A DNA stretch of 8,476 nt from Pseudomonadota bacterium (GCA_023430625.1 JAEZAA010000106.1:1-8476), one strand, 5' to 3'; positions 1-7,116 are shown, counted from the first letter of the stretch. Notes: a model not told the origin generated them from the sequence alone. Numbers and translations are program-made.

Positions 1-477
1 GGCAAGACCCTGGTTGCTGCCCCAGGCGGTATAGACGCCACTGTCATGACAGCGGATGAAAGGCGCGATCTCGCCAAACGCAAACCGGGGCGAGATATTG
101 ACGTCCAGTTCCAGCTTTCCAGAGACGCCTTCGACGATACGAATCAGCTGGCAGTAGTCGCTGCGCCCGTCCAATGTTCTGACGGAGAAAAAATCATAAA
201 CAATGGCTTTGCCTTCGGGAGTTTCAAAGGTGGTCTTCAGGATCAGCGTATTGTCCAGGTACTCTCGGGTGGCATTGAAGGCTTCGGCTGAGGGTGTGAT
301 GGCACAATAACCGCCGACCTCCCAGTCCAGGAGGCGACCGAAGCAGGAGTCTGAATCCATGCGCGGCATGCAGCACCAGTCGACCGAGCCGGACCTGGAT
401 ACCAGCGCCGTACCATGGCAGTCGCTGATGAGTGCATAGTCTTCAATGGGCGGATAGGGATGTTTGGCGTCGGGCAT
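1..477 (-). CDS. GH15-family glycoside hydrolase (glucoamylase/trehalase-like), N-terminal part only
   Basis: The reading frame is open from an ATG at 477 to the left edge (159 codons), so the gene is cut by the window and its 3' part is missing. The start is supported by AAGAGGT about 4-5 bases upstream. The protein begins with the signature of the bacterial GH15 N-terminal beta-sandwich domain: PPIEDYALISDCHGTALVSR at residues 9-28, then GSVDWCCMPRMDSDSCFGRLLD at 30-51 (Gly-Ser-Val-Asp-Trp and Phe-Gly-Arg-Leu-Leu-Asp core). Residues 52-159 continue as strand-rich sequence typical of that domain. Family members hydrolyse alpha-glucosidic bonds in maltodextrins or trehalose by inversion. The catalytic alpha/alpha barrel with its two acidic residues would lie beyond the edge, so activity and substrate cannot be judged. 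No signal peptide is visible, which suggests a cytoplasmic enzyme. It is the last visible gene of the leftward cluster, 71 bases after the ASRT gene. Family assignment is firm; substrate is unknown. Confidence 0.88.
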   Translation of the reverse strand, partial: MPDAKHPYPPIEDYALISDCHGTALVSRSGSVDWCCMPRMDSDSCFGRLLDWEVGGYCAITPSAEAFNATREYLDNTLILKTTFETPEGKAIVYDFFSVRTLDGRSDYCQLIRIVEGVSGKLELDVNISPRFAFGEIAPFIRCHDSGVYTAWGSNQGLA

Positions 478-548
478 CAGACCTCTTGCCGGTAGGCGCT
501 TATGTTTTTTTTCCTCAGGCGGCAGGCTCTCAAGGTTCTGGCGCGACC

Positions 549-929
549 TCAGCCGTCTTGTGCATAGGCAATCGTCGAGAGCAGGCCCAATTCCGCCTGG
601 CGGCTGTCCAGGCGGGTATGCTGGACCACAATGGGCACATCCGACTGGATGAGGCTGGCGTAGTCGGTATCCCGCGGCACCGGCGCCGGATCCTGCAGGT
701 CGTTAAAGCGAAGGTGCAGGGTGCGGCGGGCGGGTACCGTGAAGCGGTAAGGGCCAACGGGTTCCCGATCGGCGAAATAGATGGTCATGTCAACCTGTGC
801 ATCCTGATCGCCCGTGTTGAGAAAACAGGCGGTTTCATGGCTCTCGAAGGCGCGGCCGGAGCCGGTGCTCTGGCTCGGAATATAGCCTTCGGCAATGGCC
901 CAGGTTGTCCTGCCAACTGCTTTGTTCAT
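549..929 (-). CDS. ASRT-family protein (Anabaena sensory rhodopsin transducer homolog), stand-alone
   Basis: This 126-residue protein has the usual length of the ASRT family (Pfam sensory rhodopsin transducer). Diagnostic blocks are GRTTWAIAEGYIP (6-18), SHETACFLNTGDQDA (30-44), the REPVGPYRFTVPARRTLHLRF stretch (about 55-75), NDLQDPAPVPRDTDYAS (76-92) and the C-terminal SDVPIVVQHTRLDSRQAE block (96-113). It is a small soluble all-beta protein with no signal peptide or membrane helix. The founding Anabaena member binds a sensory rhodopsin. Most homologs occur without rhodopsins, and comparative work has proposed that the family binds small molecules, plausibly sugars. The start at 929 has AGGAGG with a 5-base spacer. 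It lies 47 bases downstream of the FAD/Fe-S dehydrogenase and 71 bases upstream of the GH15 gene, all in one direction. The metabolic setting favours a ligand-binding or regulatory role over light signalling, but that is inference. No rhodopsin gene is in the window. Confidence 0.93.
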   Translation of the reverse strand: MNKAVGRTTWAIAEGYIPSQSTGSGRAFESHETACFLNTGDQDAQVDMTIYFADREPVGPYRFTVPARRTLHLRFNDLQDPAPVPRDTDYASLIQSDVPIVVQHTRLDSRQAELGLLSTIAYAQDG

Positions 930-976
930 GTGCGCCTCCTAATGAGTGCGGTTTTTCTTGCCTGGTATATTAATAG

Positions 977-3934
977 TTATGTTCCAATTGATTCATTACC
1001 AGCAAGGTTGCGCTGTTCAATCCCATGCCACAGAACGTCCGCCAGATGGAGTGCGTGCGTGCCGGCGAGATCCTCGATCTGTTGCCGACAACTAAATCCG
1101 TCGGTCATGATCAGCGTGGCCGCACCGGCGTCCCGGATAGCAGGAAGCAGCGCCCGTTCGGCGCAGGCGACCGACACTTCATAGTTGCCTTTTTCCATGC
1201 CGAAAGAGCCCGCCATGCCGCAGCAGCCAGTTTCGGGCATTCGGTAGTCGAGCTCCGCGCGGTCCAGAATCTGCTGGAGGCTTTCTACCCCGTAGAGGGA
1301 CTTGTGGTGGCAATGGGCGTGCACAAGCGCGGTGTGCTGCCGCAACGAAGGCGGCTGATAGTGCGGCGCCTGCTCAAGCAGGAAATCGCTCAGCAGGTAC
1401 AGCTGACGGGAGAGTCGAGTAGCGGCTTTGTGGCCGGGAAAGAGATTAGGCAGTTCTTCGGTGAAAACAGAGACGCAGGCGGGCTCCAGTCCAATGATTG
1501 GCGTGCCGGCGGCAATCTCATCCCGCAGCACATGCATGACCTTGTGCAGGTACTGCTTAGCGCGGTCCAGCATGCCCCATTCATAAAGAGGGCGACCGCA
1601 ACAGAGATGGCTGCCAGGTACCACGACCTGAAACCCAGCATCCTCCAAAACGCCAACGGCGGCCTTGGCGGTATTGGGCTTGAGATAATTGTTGAACGTG
1701 TCCGGCCATACAATAACGCGCGGCCCGCTCGGCCGACGACCGTTACGTTTCCTGAACCAGCTTTGAAAGGTCTCGCTGGCAAAGCGAGGAAGGTGGCGTT
1801 GGAGCGGTACGTCCACGGTCGCTTTGGCGAGTGCCTCAAGACCACGGGATTGGGTCAGAAAGTTGACCAGCCGAGGAGATTTCGATGCCAGCCAAGCCCA
1901 GCGATCGATGAAGCCAAAGGCATAAGCGGATCGGGGACGAACCCGGCCGTCGTAGTAATGAGCAAGAAACTCGGCCTTATAGGTGGCCATGTCCACATTG
2001 ACCGGACAGTCACCCTTGCAGCCCTTGCAGGACAGGCAAAGATCCAGGGCATCCTTGACGGCCTCTTCCTTCCAGCCATCCCGGATCACGTCTCCCTGCA
2101 GCATTTCGAACAGCAGCCGGGCGCGGCCCCGGGTGCTGTGTTTCTCTTCGTGGGTCACCATGAAACTCGGGCACATGGTGCCCCCGTCCTCGCGCCGGCA
2201 CTTTCCGATACCGACGCAACGAAGCAGGGCGTGGGAAAAGCTGCCGCCGTCTTCTGGGTATTTGAAATGGGTGTCGACGGGGGGCGGCGCATAACGGGCA
2301 CCGAGCCGGAGATTTTCATCTAGCGGATTGGGCTCGACCACCTTGCCGGGATTCATTTTTCCCAGCGGGTCCCAGATCGCCTTGAATTCCCGAAAAGCCT
2401 GCATCAGTGAGTCACCGAACATGATCGGCAACAGCTCGCCACGTGCCTGGCCGTCGCCATGTTCACCGGAAAAGGTGCCTCCCATGCTGACAACCAGTTT
2501 GGCGGCCTCTTCCAGAAACGCCCGGTAGCGGGCAATGCCCTGGGCGGATGTCAGATCGAAATCGATGCGGGTATGAATACAGCCCTGGCCAAAGTGGCCG
2601 TATAGATCGCACCCGTATCCGTACTTCTCCAGCAACCCGCGTAATGCCCGCAGGTACTGGCCAACCCGCTCTGGTGCGACGGCAGAGTCTTCCCAGCCCG
2701 GCCAGGTCAATGGCTCGCCCGGGACATGGGCGGTTGCGGCCAGGCCCGCTTCCCGGACCTTCCAGATCCGCTCCTGATCCTGGGGATCGCTGAACAAGGC
2801 CATGGACGGAGGCGCATCCGATTGTTTCAGCTCAGCCATCATGTCCTGGCCGCGTCGCTCCGCGTCATCGGCGCTGTCGCCGCCAAGCTCGACAATCAGC
2901 CAGCCATTTCCCTCCGGCAGCAGCTCGGTATTTTCGGACCGGATGCCGGCGGCGCGCATGTCGTCCACCAATCGTTGATCGAGGCCCTCACAGGCGGTCG
3001 GGTTGAATGCCATGATGTCGGGGACATGGTCGCCGGCCCCATAGACATCGGGATAACCCAGCACCAGCAGGCTACGATGGGGCGGGCTTGGTACCAGGCT
3101 GACTTTTGCCTCCAGCACCAGGACGCAAGTCGACTCGGAGCCGACCAGGGCGCGGGCGACATTGAAACCTTTTTCCGGGAGCAGGTCTGGCAGGTTGAAG
3201 CCCGACACGCGCCGGGGGATGTCCGGAAACCTGCGCCGGATGTCCTCGGCATATCGATCGCGCAAATCCCGCAGCTTGTGATAGATCTCGGCGCGCGCAC
3301 CACCCCCGGCAATGATCCGGTCCAGTTCATCGGCTGGGGTGGCACCGACTTTTAACACCTCGCCCTCGTAGGTCAGCACTTCCAGTTCAATGATGTTGTC
3401 GGAGGTGCGTCCGCCCATCACGGAATGCACGCCACAGGAATTGTTCCCGATCATGCCCCCCAGCGTGTTGTGGGTATGGGTTGCAGGATCCGGGGCAAAG
3501 GTGAGGTGGTGCGCCTCCGCTGCGGTGCGCAGGTTATCCAGGATCAGGCCCGGTTCCACCCGGGCGTATCGCTGCTCCGGGTTCAGCTCCAGGATTCGGT
3601 TGAGATACTTCGACATGTCGAGGATCACCGCCACGTTACAGGTTTGCCCCGCCAGTGACGTGCCGCAGCCGCGTCCCAGAACCGGCACGCCATAGCTGCG
3701 GCAGAGCGCGACGGTTTCGATGACATCCTGCCTGGTGCGGGGAATCACCACGCCAATGGGCGGTTGCCGATAGTTGGAGCCATCGGTGGCGTAGAGCGCG
3801 CGACTACCAGCATCGAAACGCACTTCGCCATCGATACGCTCACGTAGTTCCGAGGCCAGCGATGCAACGTCAGTCTGGATCAGTGTCGAACCTGACCCTC
3901 GGCTGCGGGATGTGGGCGCGAAACTAGATCGCAT
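977..3934 (-). CDS. FAD-binding and 4Fe-4S D-2-hydroxyacid dehydrogenase (GlcD/YdiJ-like fusion)
   Basis: This is a 985-residue single-chain flavin and iron-sulfur oxidoreductase. The order is a PCMH-type FAD-binding domain (pyrophosphate loop RGCGTSLAGQ at 88-97, with LGGMIGNNSCG further on), an FAD-oxidase C-terminal domain (GEHGDGQARG, then NPGKVVEPN), a ferredoxin-type segment with two cysteine groups (C573 to C588 in CVGIGKC...MCPS; C633, C636, C639, C643 in CLSCKGCKGDCP), and two GlpC-like cysteine-rich domains (CCG at 778-780 and 904-906). The family oxidises D-lactate, D-2-hydroxyglutarate or similar D-2-hydroxyacids and passes electrons through the clusters to quinone or another carrier at the inner membrane. 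The substrate is not fixed by sequence. The frame is open further upstream to 4150, but that stretch lies inside the preceding gene. I chose ATG 3934 (AAGGA about 11 bases upstream); ATG 3946 is possible and adds four residues. Either start overlaps the racemase-family stop, suggesting translational coupling. All cofactor motifs are intact. Confidence 0.9.
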   Translation of the reverse strand: MRSSFAPTSRSRGSGSTLIQTDVASLASELRERIDGEVRFDAGSRALYATDGSNYRQPPIGVVIPRTRQDVIETVALCRSYGVPVLGRGCGTSLAGQTCNVAVILDMSKYLNRILELNPEQRYARVEPGLILDNLRTAAEAHHLTFAPDPATHTHNTLGGMIGNNSCGVHSVMGGRTSDNIIELEVLTYEGEVLKVGATPADELDRIIAGGGARAEIYHKLRDLRDRYAEDIRRRFPDIPRRVSGFNLPDLLPEKGFNVARALVGSESTCVLVLEAKVSLVPSPPHRSLLVLGYPDVYGAGDHVPDIMAFNPTACEGLDQRLVDDMRAAGIRSENTELLPEGNGWLIVELGGDSADDAERRGQDMMAELKQSDAPPSMALFSDPQDQERIWKVREAGLAATAHVPGEPLTWPGWEDSAVAPERVGQYLRALRGLLEKYGYGCDLYGHFGQGCIHTRIDFDLTSAQGIARYRAFLEEAAKLVVSMGGTFSGEHGDGQARGELLPIMFGDSLMQAFREFKAIWDPLGKMNPGKVVEPNPLDENLRLGARYAPPPVDTHFKYPEDGGSFSHALLRCVGIGKCRREDGGTMCPSFMVTHEEKHSTRGRARLLFEMLQGDVIRDGWKEEAVKDALDLCLSCKGCKGDCPVNVDMATYKAEFLAHYYDGRVRPRSAYAFGFIDRWAWLASKSPRLVNFLTQSRGLEALAKATVDVPLQRHLPRFASETFQSWFRKRNGRRPSGPRVIVWPDTFNNYLKPNTAKAAVGVLEDAGFQVVVPGSHLCCGRPLYEWGMLDRAKQYLHKVMHVLRDEIAAGTPIIGLEPACVSVFTEELPNLFPGHKAATRLSRQLYLLSDFLLEQAPHYQPPSLRQHTALVHAHCHHKSLYGVESLQQILDRAELDYRMPETGCCGMAGSFGMEKGNYEVSVACAERALLPAIRDAGAATLIMTDGFSCRQQIEDLAGTHALHLADVLWHGIEQRNLAGNESIGT

Positions 3935-5018
3935 AGGCTTGCGCATCCTTGTGTTTGAAATGGAGTCCCAGGCCAGGCGAGGCGAGGTCGGGCACCAGCC
4001 GGCCCTGGTCCAGGCGGGGAAGGCCATCGAAGAACTGCTGCTCGATGCGTACATGGTCATGAAAGTATTCGAGGTGTACCACCGGTACAGCGGCGCAGGC
4101 CGTTTGCACGTGCAAGGCCGGGGCGCAATGGCAGGACAGCGGGATGCCATGGGCCTGACAGAGCGACGCGACGCCCAGAAAGCCGGTCACACCGCCGCAG
4201 CGGGTGATATCCGCCTGTAGCACGTCGACCGCCTGGGATTCGAGAATGCGGCGGAAATAGGGCAGGTCGTAGCCGTATTCGCCGGCACTGATGTTCATGC
4301 CGGCCGGCGCACGCTGGCACATGAGTTGAAGCCCGGCTAGGTCATCGGACGAAACCGGTTCCTCGAACCAGGTAACCCCGTTTTCCGCGAAGCCTTCGGC
4401 CAGTGCCAGCGCCTGCTTGCGGCTGTACGCGCCGTTGGCATCGACGAACAATTCGGCCTCGGGCCCGATCGCGTCCCGAGCCGCCTGCACTCGGGCGAGG
4501 TCGACGGACGGCTCTCGTCCCACTTTCATCTTGACCATTGCGACGCCCTGTTCGATCCAGCCGCGCATCTGATCCCGTAACTGATGCTCATCGTAGGAGG
4601 TGAAGCCCCCGCTGCCATAGACAGGAATGGATTGACGGGCAGCGCCCAGCAGCGTCGCGACTGGCGCATCCAAAAGCCTGCCCTTGAGATCCCAGAGAGC
4701 CGTATCGACAGCCGACAGTGCCATCGAGCAGATACCGGGCCGGCCCAGGTTGCGGATGGCCCGTACCAGGTCCTGATGACGGGCGGCAGTCGCTAGTCCG
4801 TCCGTCTTCAGGAGCAAGGGACCCAATTTGTCCTGGATGAGCCGGGCGGTCGCGGTGTCGGCATAGCTGTAGCCAATGCCGAGCTGATTGGCGGCGGAGA
4901 TCTCCACCAGCACCAGCGTGGTCGACGACCACTCCAGGGTGCCGTCTGCCTCCTGGGTGCCGGTGGGTACCTGATAGGCACTGACCTTGACCTCCTGGAT
5001 GGGAGCGGCTTCGACCAT
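3924..5018 (-). CDS. Mandelate racemase/muconate lactonizing enzyme family protein (MR subgroup)
   Basis: This 364-residue protein is an enolase-superfamily enzyme with the N-terminal capping domain (about 1-125) and a Mg2+-binding (beta/alpha)7-beta barrel (about 130-345). Every hallmark of the mandelate racemase subgroup is present: the KxK pair K163/K165 (MVKMKVG), metal ligands D193 (VDANGAY), E219 (WFEEP) and E247 (SAGEYGY), the catalytic dyad D270 (QADITRCGG) and H297 (SCHCAP), and E317 (HLEYFHD). These fall at or within two residues of the classical mandelate racemase numbers (164/166, 195, 221, 247, 270, 297, 317). Subgroup members abstract the alpha-proton of a carboxylate, giving either racemisation of a 2-hydroxyacid or dehydration of an acid sugar such as gluconate or galactonate. 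Its ATG overlaps the TPP gene's stop by one base (TGATG), and its own TAG lies inside the next gene. It is probably cytoplasmic. Fold and chemistry class are firm; substrate is unknown. Confidence 0.92.
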   Translation of the reverse strand: MVEAAPIQEVKVSAYQVPTGTQEADGTLEWSSTTLVLVEISAANQLGIGYSYADTATARLIQDKLGPLLLKTDGLATAARHQDLVRAIRNLGRPGICSMALSAVDTALWDLKGRLLDAPVATLLGAARQSIPVYGSGGFTSYDEHQLRDQMRGWIEQGVAMVKMKVGREPSVDLARVQAARDAIGPEAELFVDANGAYSRKQALALAEGFAENGVTWFEEPVSSDDLAGLQLMCQRAPAGMNISAGEYGYDLPYFRRILESQAVDVLQADITRCGGVTGFLGVASLCQAHGIPLSCHCAPALHVQTACAAVPVVHLEYFHDHVRIEQQFFDGLPRLDQGRLVPDLASPGLGLHFKHKDAQAYAI

Positions 5019-6850
5019 CAGACTTTTTCTTTATTGCGTTCCGGTGTTTTTTTCGACGGATCCGTCGAGCCCGGAAACAGGCTGTTCCACACCTGCTTGG
5101 CCGATTGCTTGATAATACCCACGGATTCGGTATCCCCCTGGATCAGGGCCGACAGGTACGCTTTGGCTTGCTCGAATTTGATATGGGGTGGCAAAGGCGG
5201 AACATTGGGATCGGTCACCATTTCCAGGACCATGGGCCGGTCCGAAACGAATGCCTGGTCCCAGGCATTGGCCACATCGTCGGGGCGGTCCACCCGGATT
5301 CCGTTGAGGCCCAGGATCCTGGCGTACTCGGCATAGGGGAAGTTCGGAATCAACTGGGAGGTCTTGTACATGGGGTCCCCCTCCATCACCCGTTGCTCCC
5401 AGGTCACCTGATTCAGGTCGCCGTTATTCAGCACCATGATGATCAGCTGGGGATTGGACCAGCTGCGCCAGCGCTCGGCGATGGTGATCAGCCCGCTGAT
5501 ACCGTTCATCTGCATGGCGCCGTCGCCAACCATGGCAATGACCGGCTGATGGGGAAACGCCGTTTTCGCCGCAATGGCGTAGGGAACGGCAGGACCCATG
5601 GTGGCGAGCCCGCCGGAGAGGGAGGCTTTCATGCCGCGTCGCATCTTGAGATCCCGCGCATACCAGTTGGCGGCGGAACCTGAGTCGCAGGTGAGAATGC
5701 AGTTATCAGGCAGCCGGTCCGACAGCTCCCAGAACACCCGTTGGGGATTGATGGGATCCGCATCGCTCATGGCGCGCGCTTCCAATACCTGCCACCACTG
5801 AGCCACGCCGTCCTCGATCTGCTGGCGCCAGCTGCGCTCCGTCTTGCGCTGGAGCAGGGGAATCAGGGCGCGCAGGGTCTGCCGGCTGTCGCCCACCAGA
5901 TTGACCTCCATGGGGTAGCGCAGACTCAGCATGCGCCCGTCGATGTCGATCTGTATCCCGCGGGCCTGGCCATCCTTGGGCAGGAATTCCGAATAGGGGA
6001 AACCGGAACCGATCATCAGCAGAGTGTCGCATTCGTTCATCAGATCCCAGCTGGGTTTGGTGCCCAATAAGCCGATGGAACCGGTGACAAAGGGCAAGCC
6101 ATCGGGGACGGCGGCTTTCCCCAACAACGCCTTGGCGACGCCGGCTCCGAGCAGTTCCGCAACCTCGATAACCTCGTCGGTGGCGTGCAGGGCGCCGGCT
6201 CCCACCAGAATTGCGACTTTGGTGCCTTCGTTGAGCACCCGCGCCGCATGCTGCAGGCCTTCCGGGGTCGGAACCATGGCCTGATCGGTATAGCCGATGC
6301 CACTGTACACGTTGCCGTGGCTGCGGGGCGGCGATTCCACCGCGTCCATCTCCTGTACATCGTTGGGCACGATAATGCAGGTGACCGTGCGGCGGTCACG
6401 GGCAATGCGCAGGGCACGGTCCACCAAATGCCGAACCTGGGTCGGGTCGGACACCATGTGGACGAATTCATGGGCTACATCCTTAAACAGGGAGATCAGA
6501 TCCACTTCCTGTTGATAATCGCTGCCCAGCGCGCTTCGGGCTTGCTGACCTACAACGGCCACGACCGGTTGGTGATCCAGCTTGGCGTCGTACAGGCCGT
6601 TCAGCAGGTGAATCGCGCCCGGACCGGACGTTGCCATGCAAATGCTGACTTCCCCAGTAAACTTGGCGTGGGCACAGGCCATGAAAGCGGCCAACTCTTC
6701 GTGGCGGGCCTGCACGAACTCAAGTTGGCCCTCGGCACGGCGCATGGCTCCCATGAGGCCGTTGATCCCATCGCCCGGGTAGCCAAAGATGCGCTGGATA
6801 CCCCATTCCTGGAGACGCTTGAGGAGAAAATCGCTAACAGTCTGTGTCAT
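5018..6850 (-). CDS. Thiamine pyrophosphate-requiring enzyme, pyruvate oxidase/dehydrogenase-like (YdaP/PoxB type)
   Basis: This 610-residue protein has the three-domain acetolactate synthase/POX architecture. The N-terminal pyrimidine-binding domain (about 1-170) includes FGYPGDGINGLM and the catalytic glutamate E51 in ARHEELAAFMA. A central domain (about 195-330) carries the VGAGA and MIGSGFPYSEF segments. The C-terminal pyrophosphate domain (about 385-535) has the metal/TPP motif starting GDG at 442-444 and ending in Asn-Asn at 475-476. The VPPLPPHIKFEQAKAYLSAL segment near 555-572 is characteristic of YdaP-like proteins. Relatives decarboxylate pyruvate oxidatively to acetate or acetyl phosphate using FAD. 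Another 2-oxoacid cannot be excluded. At 610 residues it is longer than PoxB or YdaP (roughly 570), owing to a C-terminal extension with a hydrophobic/basic helix and a charged tail. The ATG at 6850 has AGAGG about 7 bases upstream. It is the first gene of the leftward cluster and shares a TGATG stop-start with the next gene. Confidence 0.9.
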   Translation of the reverse strand: MTQTVSDFLLKRLQEWGIQRIFGYPGDGINGLMGAMRRAEGQLEFVQARHEELAAFMACAHAKFTGEVSICMATSGPGAIHLLNGLYDAKLDHQPVVAVVGQQARSALGSDYQQEVDLISLFKDVAHEFVHMVSDPTQVRHLVDRALRIARDRRTVTCIIVPNDVQEMDAVESPPRSHGNVYSGIGYTDQAMVPTPEGLQHAARVLNEGTKVAILVGAGALHATDEVIEVAELLGAGVAKALLGKAAVPDGLPFVTGSIGLLGTKPSWDLMNECDTLLMIGSGFPYSEFLPKDGQARGIQIDIDGRMLSLRYPMEVNLVGDSRQTLRALIPLLQRKTERSWRQQIEDGVAQWWQVLEARAMSDADPINPQRVFWELSDRLPDNCILTCDSGSAANWYARDLKMRRGMKASLSGGLATMGPAVPYAIAAKTAFPHQPVIAMVGDGAMQMNGISGLITIAERWRSWSNPQLIIMVLNNGDLNQVTWEQRVMEGDPMYKTSQLIPNFPYAEYARILGLNGIRVDRPDDVANAWDQAFVSDRPMVLEMVTDPNVPPLPPHIKFEQAKAYLSALIQGDTESVGIIKQSAKQVWNSLFPGSTDPSKKTPERNKEKV

Positions 6851-7070
6851 CCCGGAGCCTCTTTATATCTGGTTGCCAGTAATCCCGGTATGAAGGCAGA
6901 TACCATGCCAGGGAAAAACCTGCGGAGGGAAGTCGTTAGATCGACTGAAAACGTGGGAAATGTGCTGGATGGGCTTATTTGTGCAGGTAAAGAGGGGTGT
7001 CCGCTCGGAAAGCCAGACTGCAAATGTTACGAGGCTTTGTAAGTTTTTCAGCCGCAGAGGCGTGCAAGCG
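6851..7070. other. Intergenic region upstream of the TPP-enzyme operon
   Basis: This stretch must hold the promoter of the leftward five-gene cluster, but I see no convincing sigma70 -35/-10 pair. A TATAAA on the minus strand near 6862-6867 is too close to the ribosome binding site and has no -35. A short inverted repeat, AGTCG/CGACT around six bases (6931-6946), could be an operator but is too short to assert. The plus strand contains a 45-codon frame (6905-7042) with four cysteines, and the minus strand a 76-codon frame (6863-7093). Neither has a recognisable product, so neither is called as a gene. Confidence 0.5.
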
Positions 7071-7093
7071 GTGGGGCGGTGAAACCGCCCCAC
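7071..7093 (-). terminator. Perfect GC-rich hairpin downstream of galU, probable transcription terminator
   Basis: GTGGGGCGGT (7071-7080) and ACCGCCCCAC (7084-7093) form a perfect 10-base-pair stem around a GAA loop (or 9 pairs with a 5-base loop). It begins 24 bases after the galU stop and is placed to end galU transcription before the TPP-enzyme operon. Neither side has a clear U-tract, so it is not a textbook intrinsic terminator. It may instead act as an mRNA 3' stabiliser, or together with the adjacent palindrome. Symmetry means it could act in both directions. Confidence 0.6.
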
Positions 7094-7094
7094 A

Positions 7095-7109
7095 CAAGGC
7101 TTAGCCTTG
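7095..7109. repeat. 15-bp palindrome CAAGGC-TTA-GCCTTG next to the terminator hairpin
   Basis: CAAGGC at 7095-7100 and GCCTTG at 7104-7109 are perfect inverted arms around TTA, extendable to seven pairs around one central base. It sits between the galU stop codon and the larger hairpin, so galU mRNA would end in two consecutive stem-loops. The central TTA is, on the minus strand, a TAA that would be in frame with galU if one copy of the neighbouring 13-bp duplication were removed. Confidence 0.5.
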
Positions 7110-7116
7110 CTGCTTC

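Noticed and set aside
432..1184. 250-codon frame on the plus strand
   Set aside because: It is antisense to the GH15 start, the ASRT gene and the end of the dehydrogenase, all of which have clear family motifs. Its own product is unrecognisable.
1025..2323. 432-codon frame on the plus strand
   Set aside because: It is an antisense shadow of the high-GC dehydrogenase gene. The minus strand carries the Fe-S and CCG motifs and this frame has no recognisable domain.
3947..4150. Extension of the FAD/Fe-S dehydrogenase frame upstream to an ATG at 4150
   Set aside because: It lies wholly inside the MR-family gene in another frame, the residues are low-quality (Cys, Pro, Ser, Met-rich) and homologs do not have it.
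6863..7093. 76-codon minus-strand frame between galU and the TPP-enzyme gene
   Set aside because: It has no ribosome binding site, starts inside the terminator hairpin and has no family resemblance.
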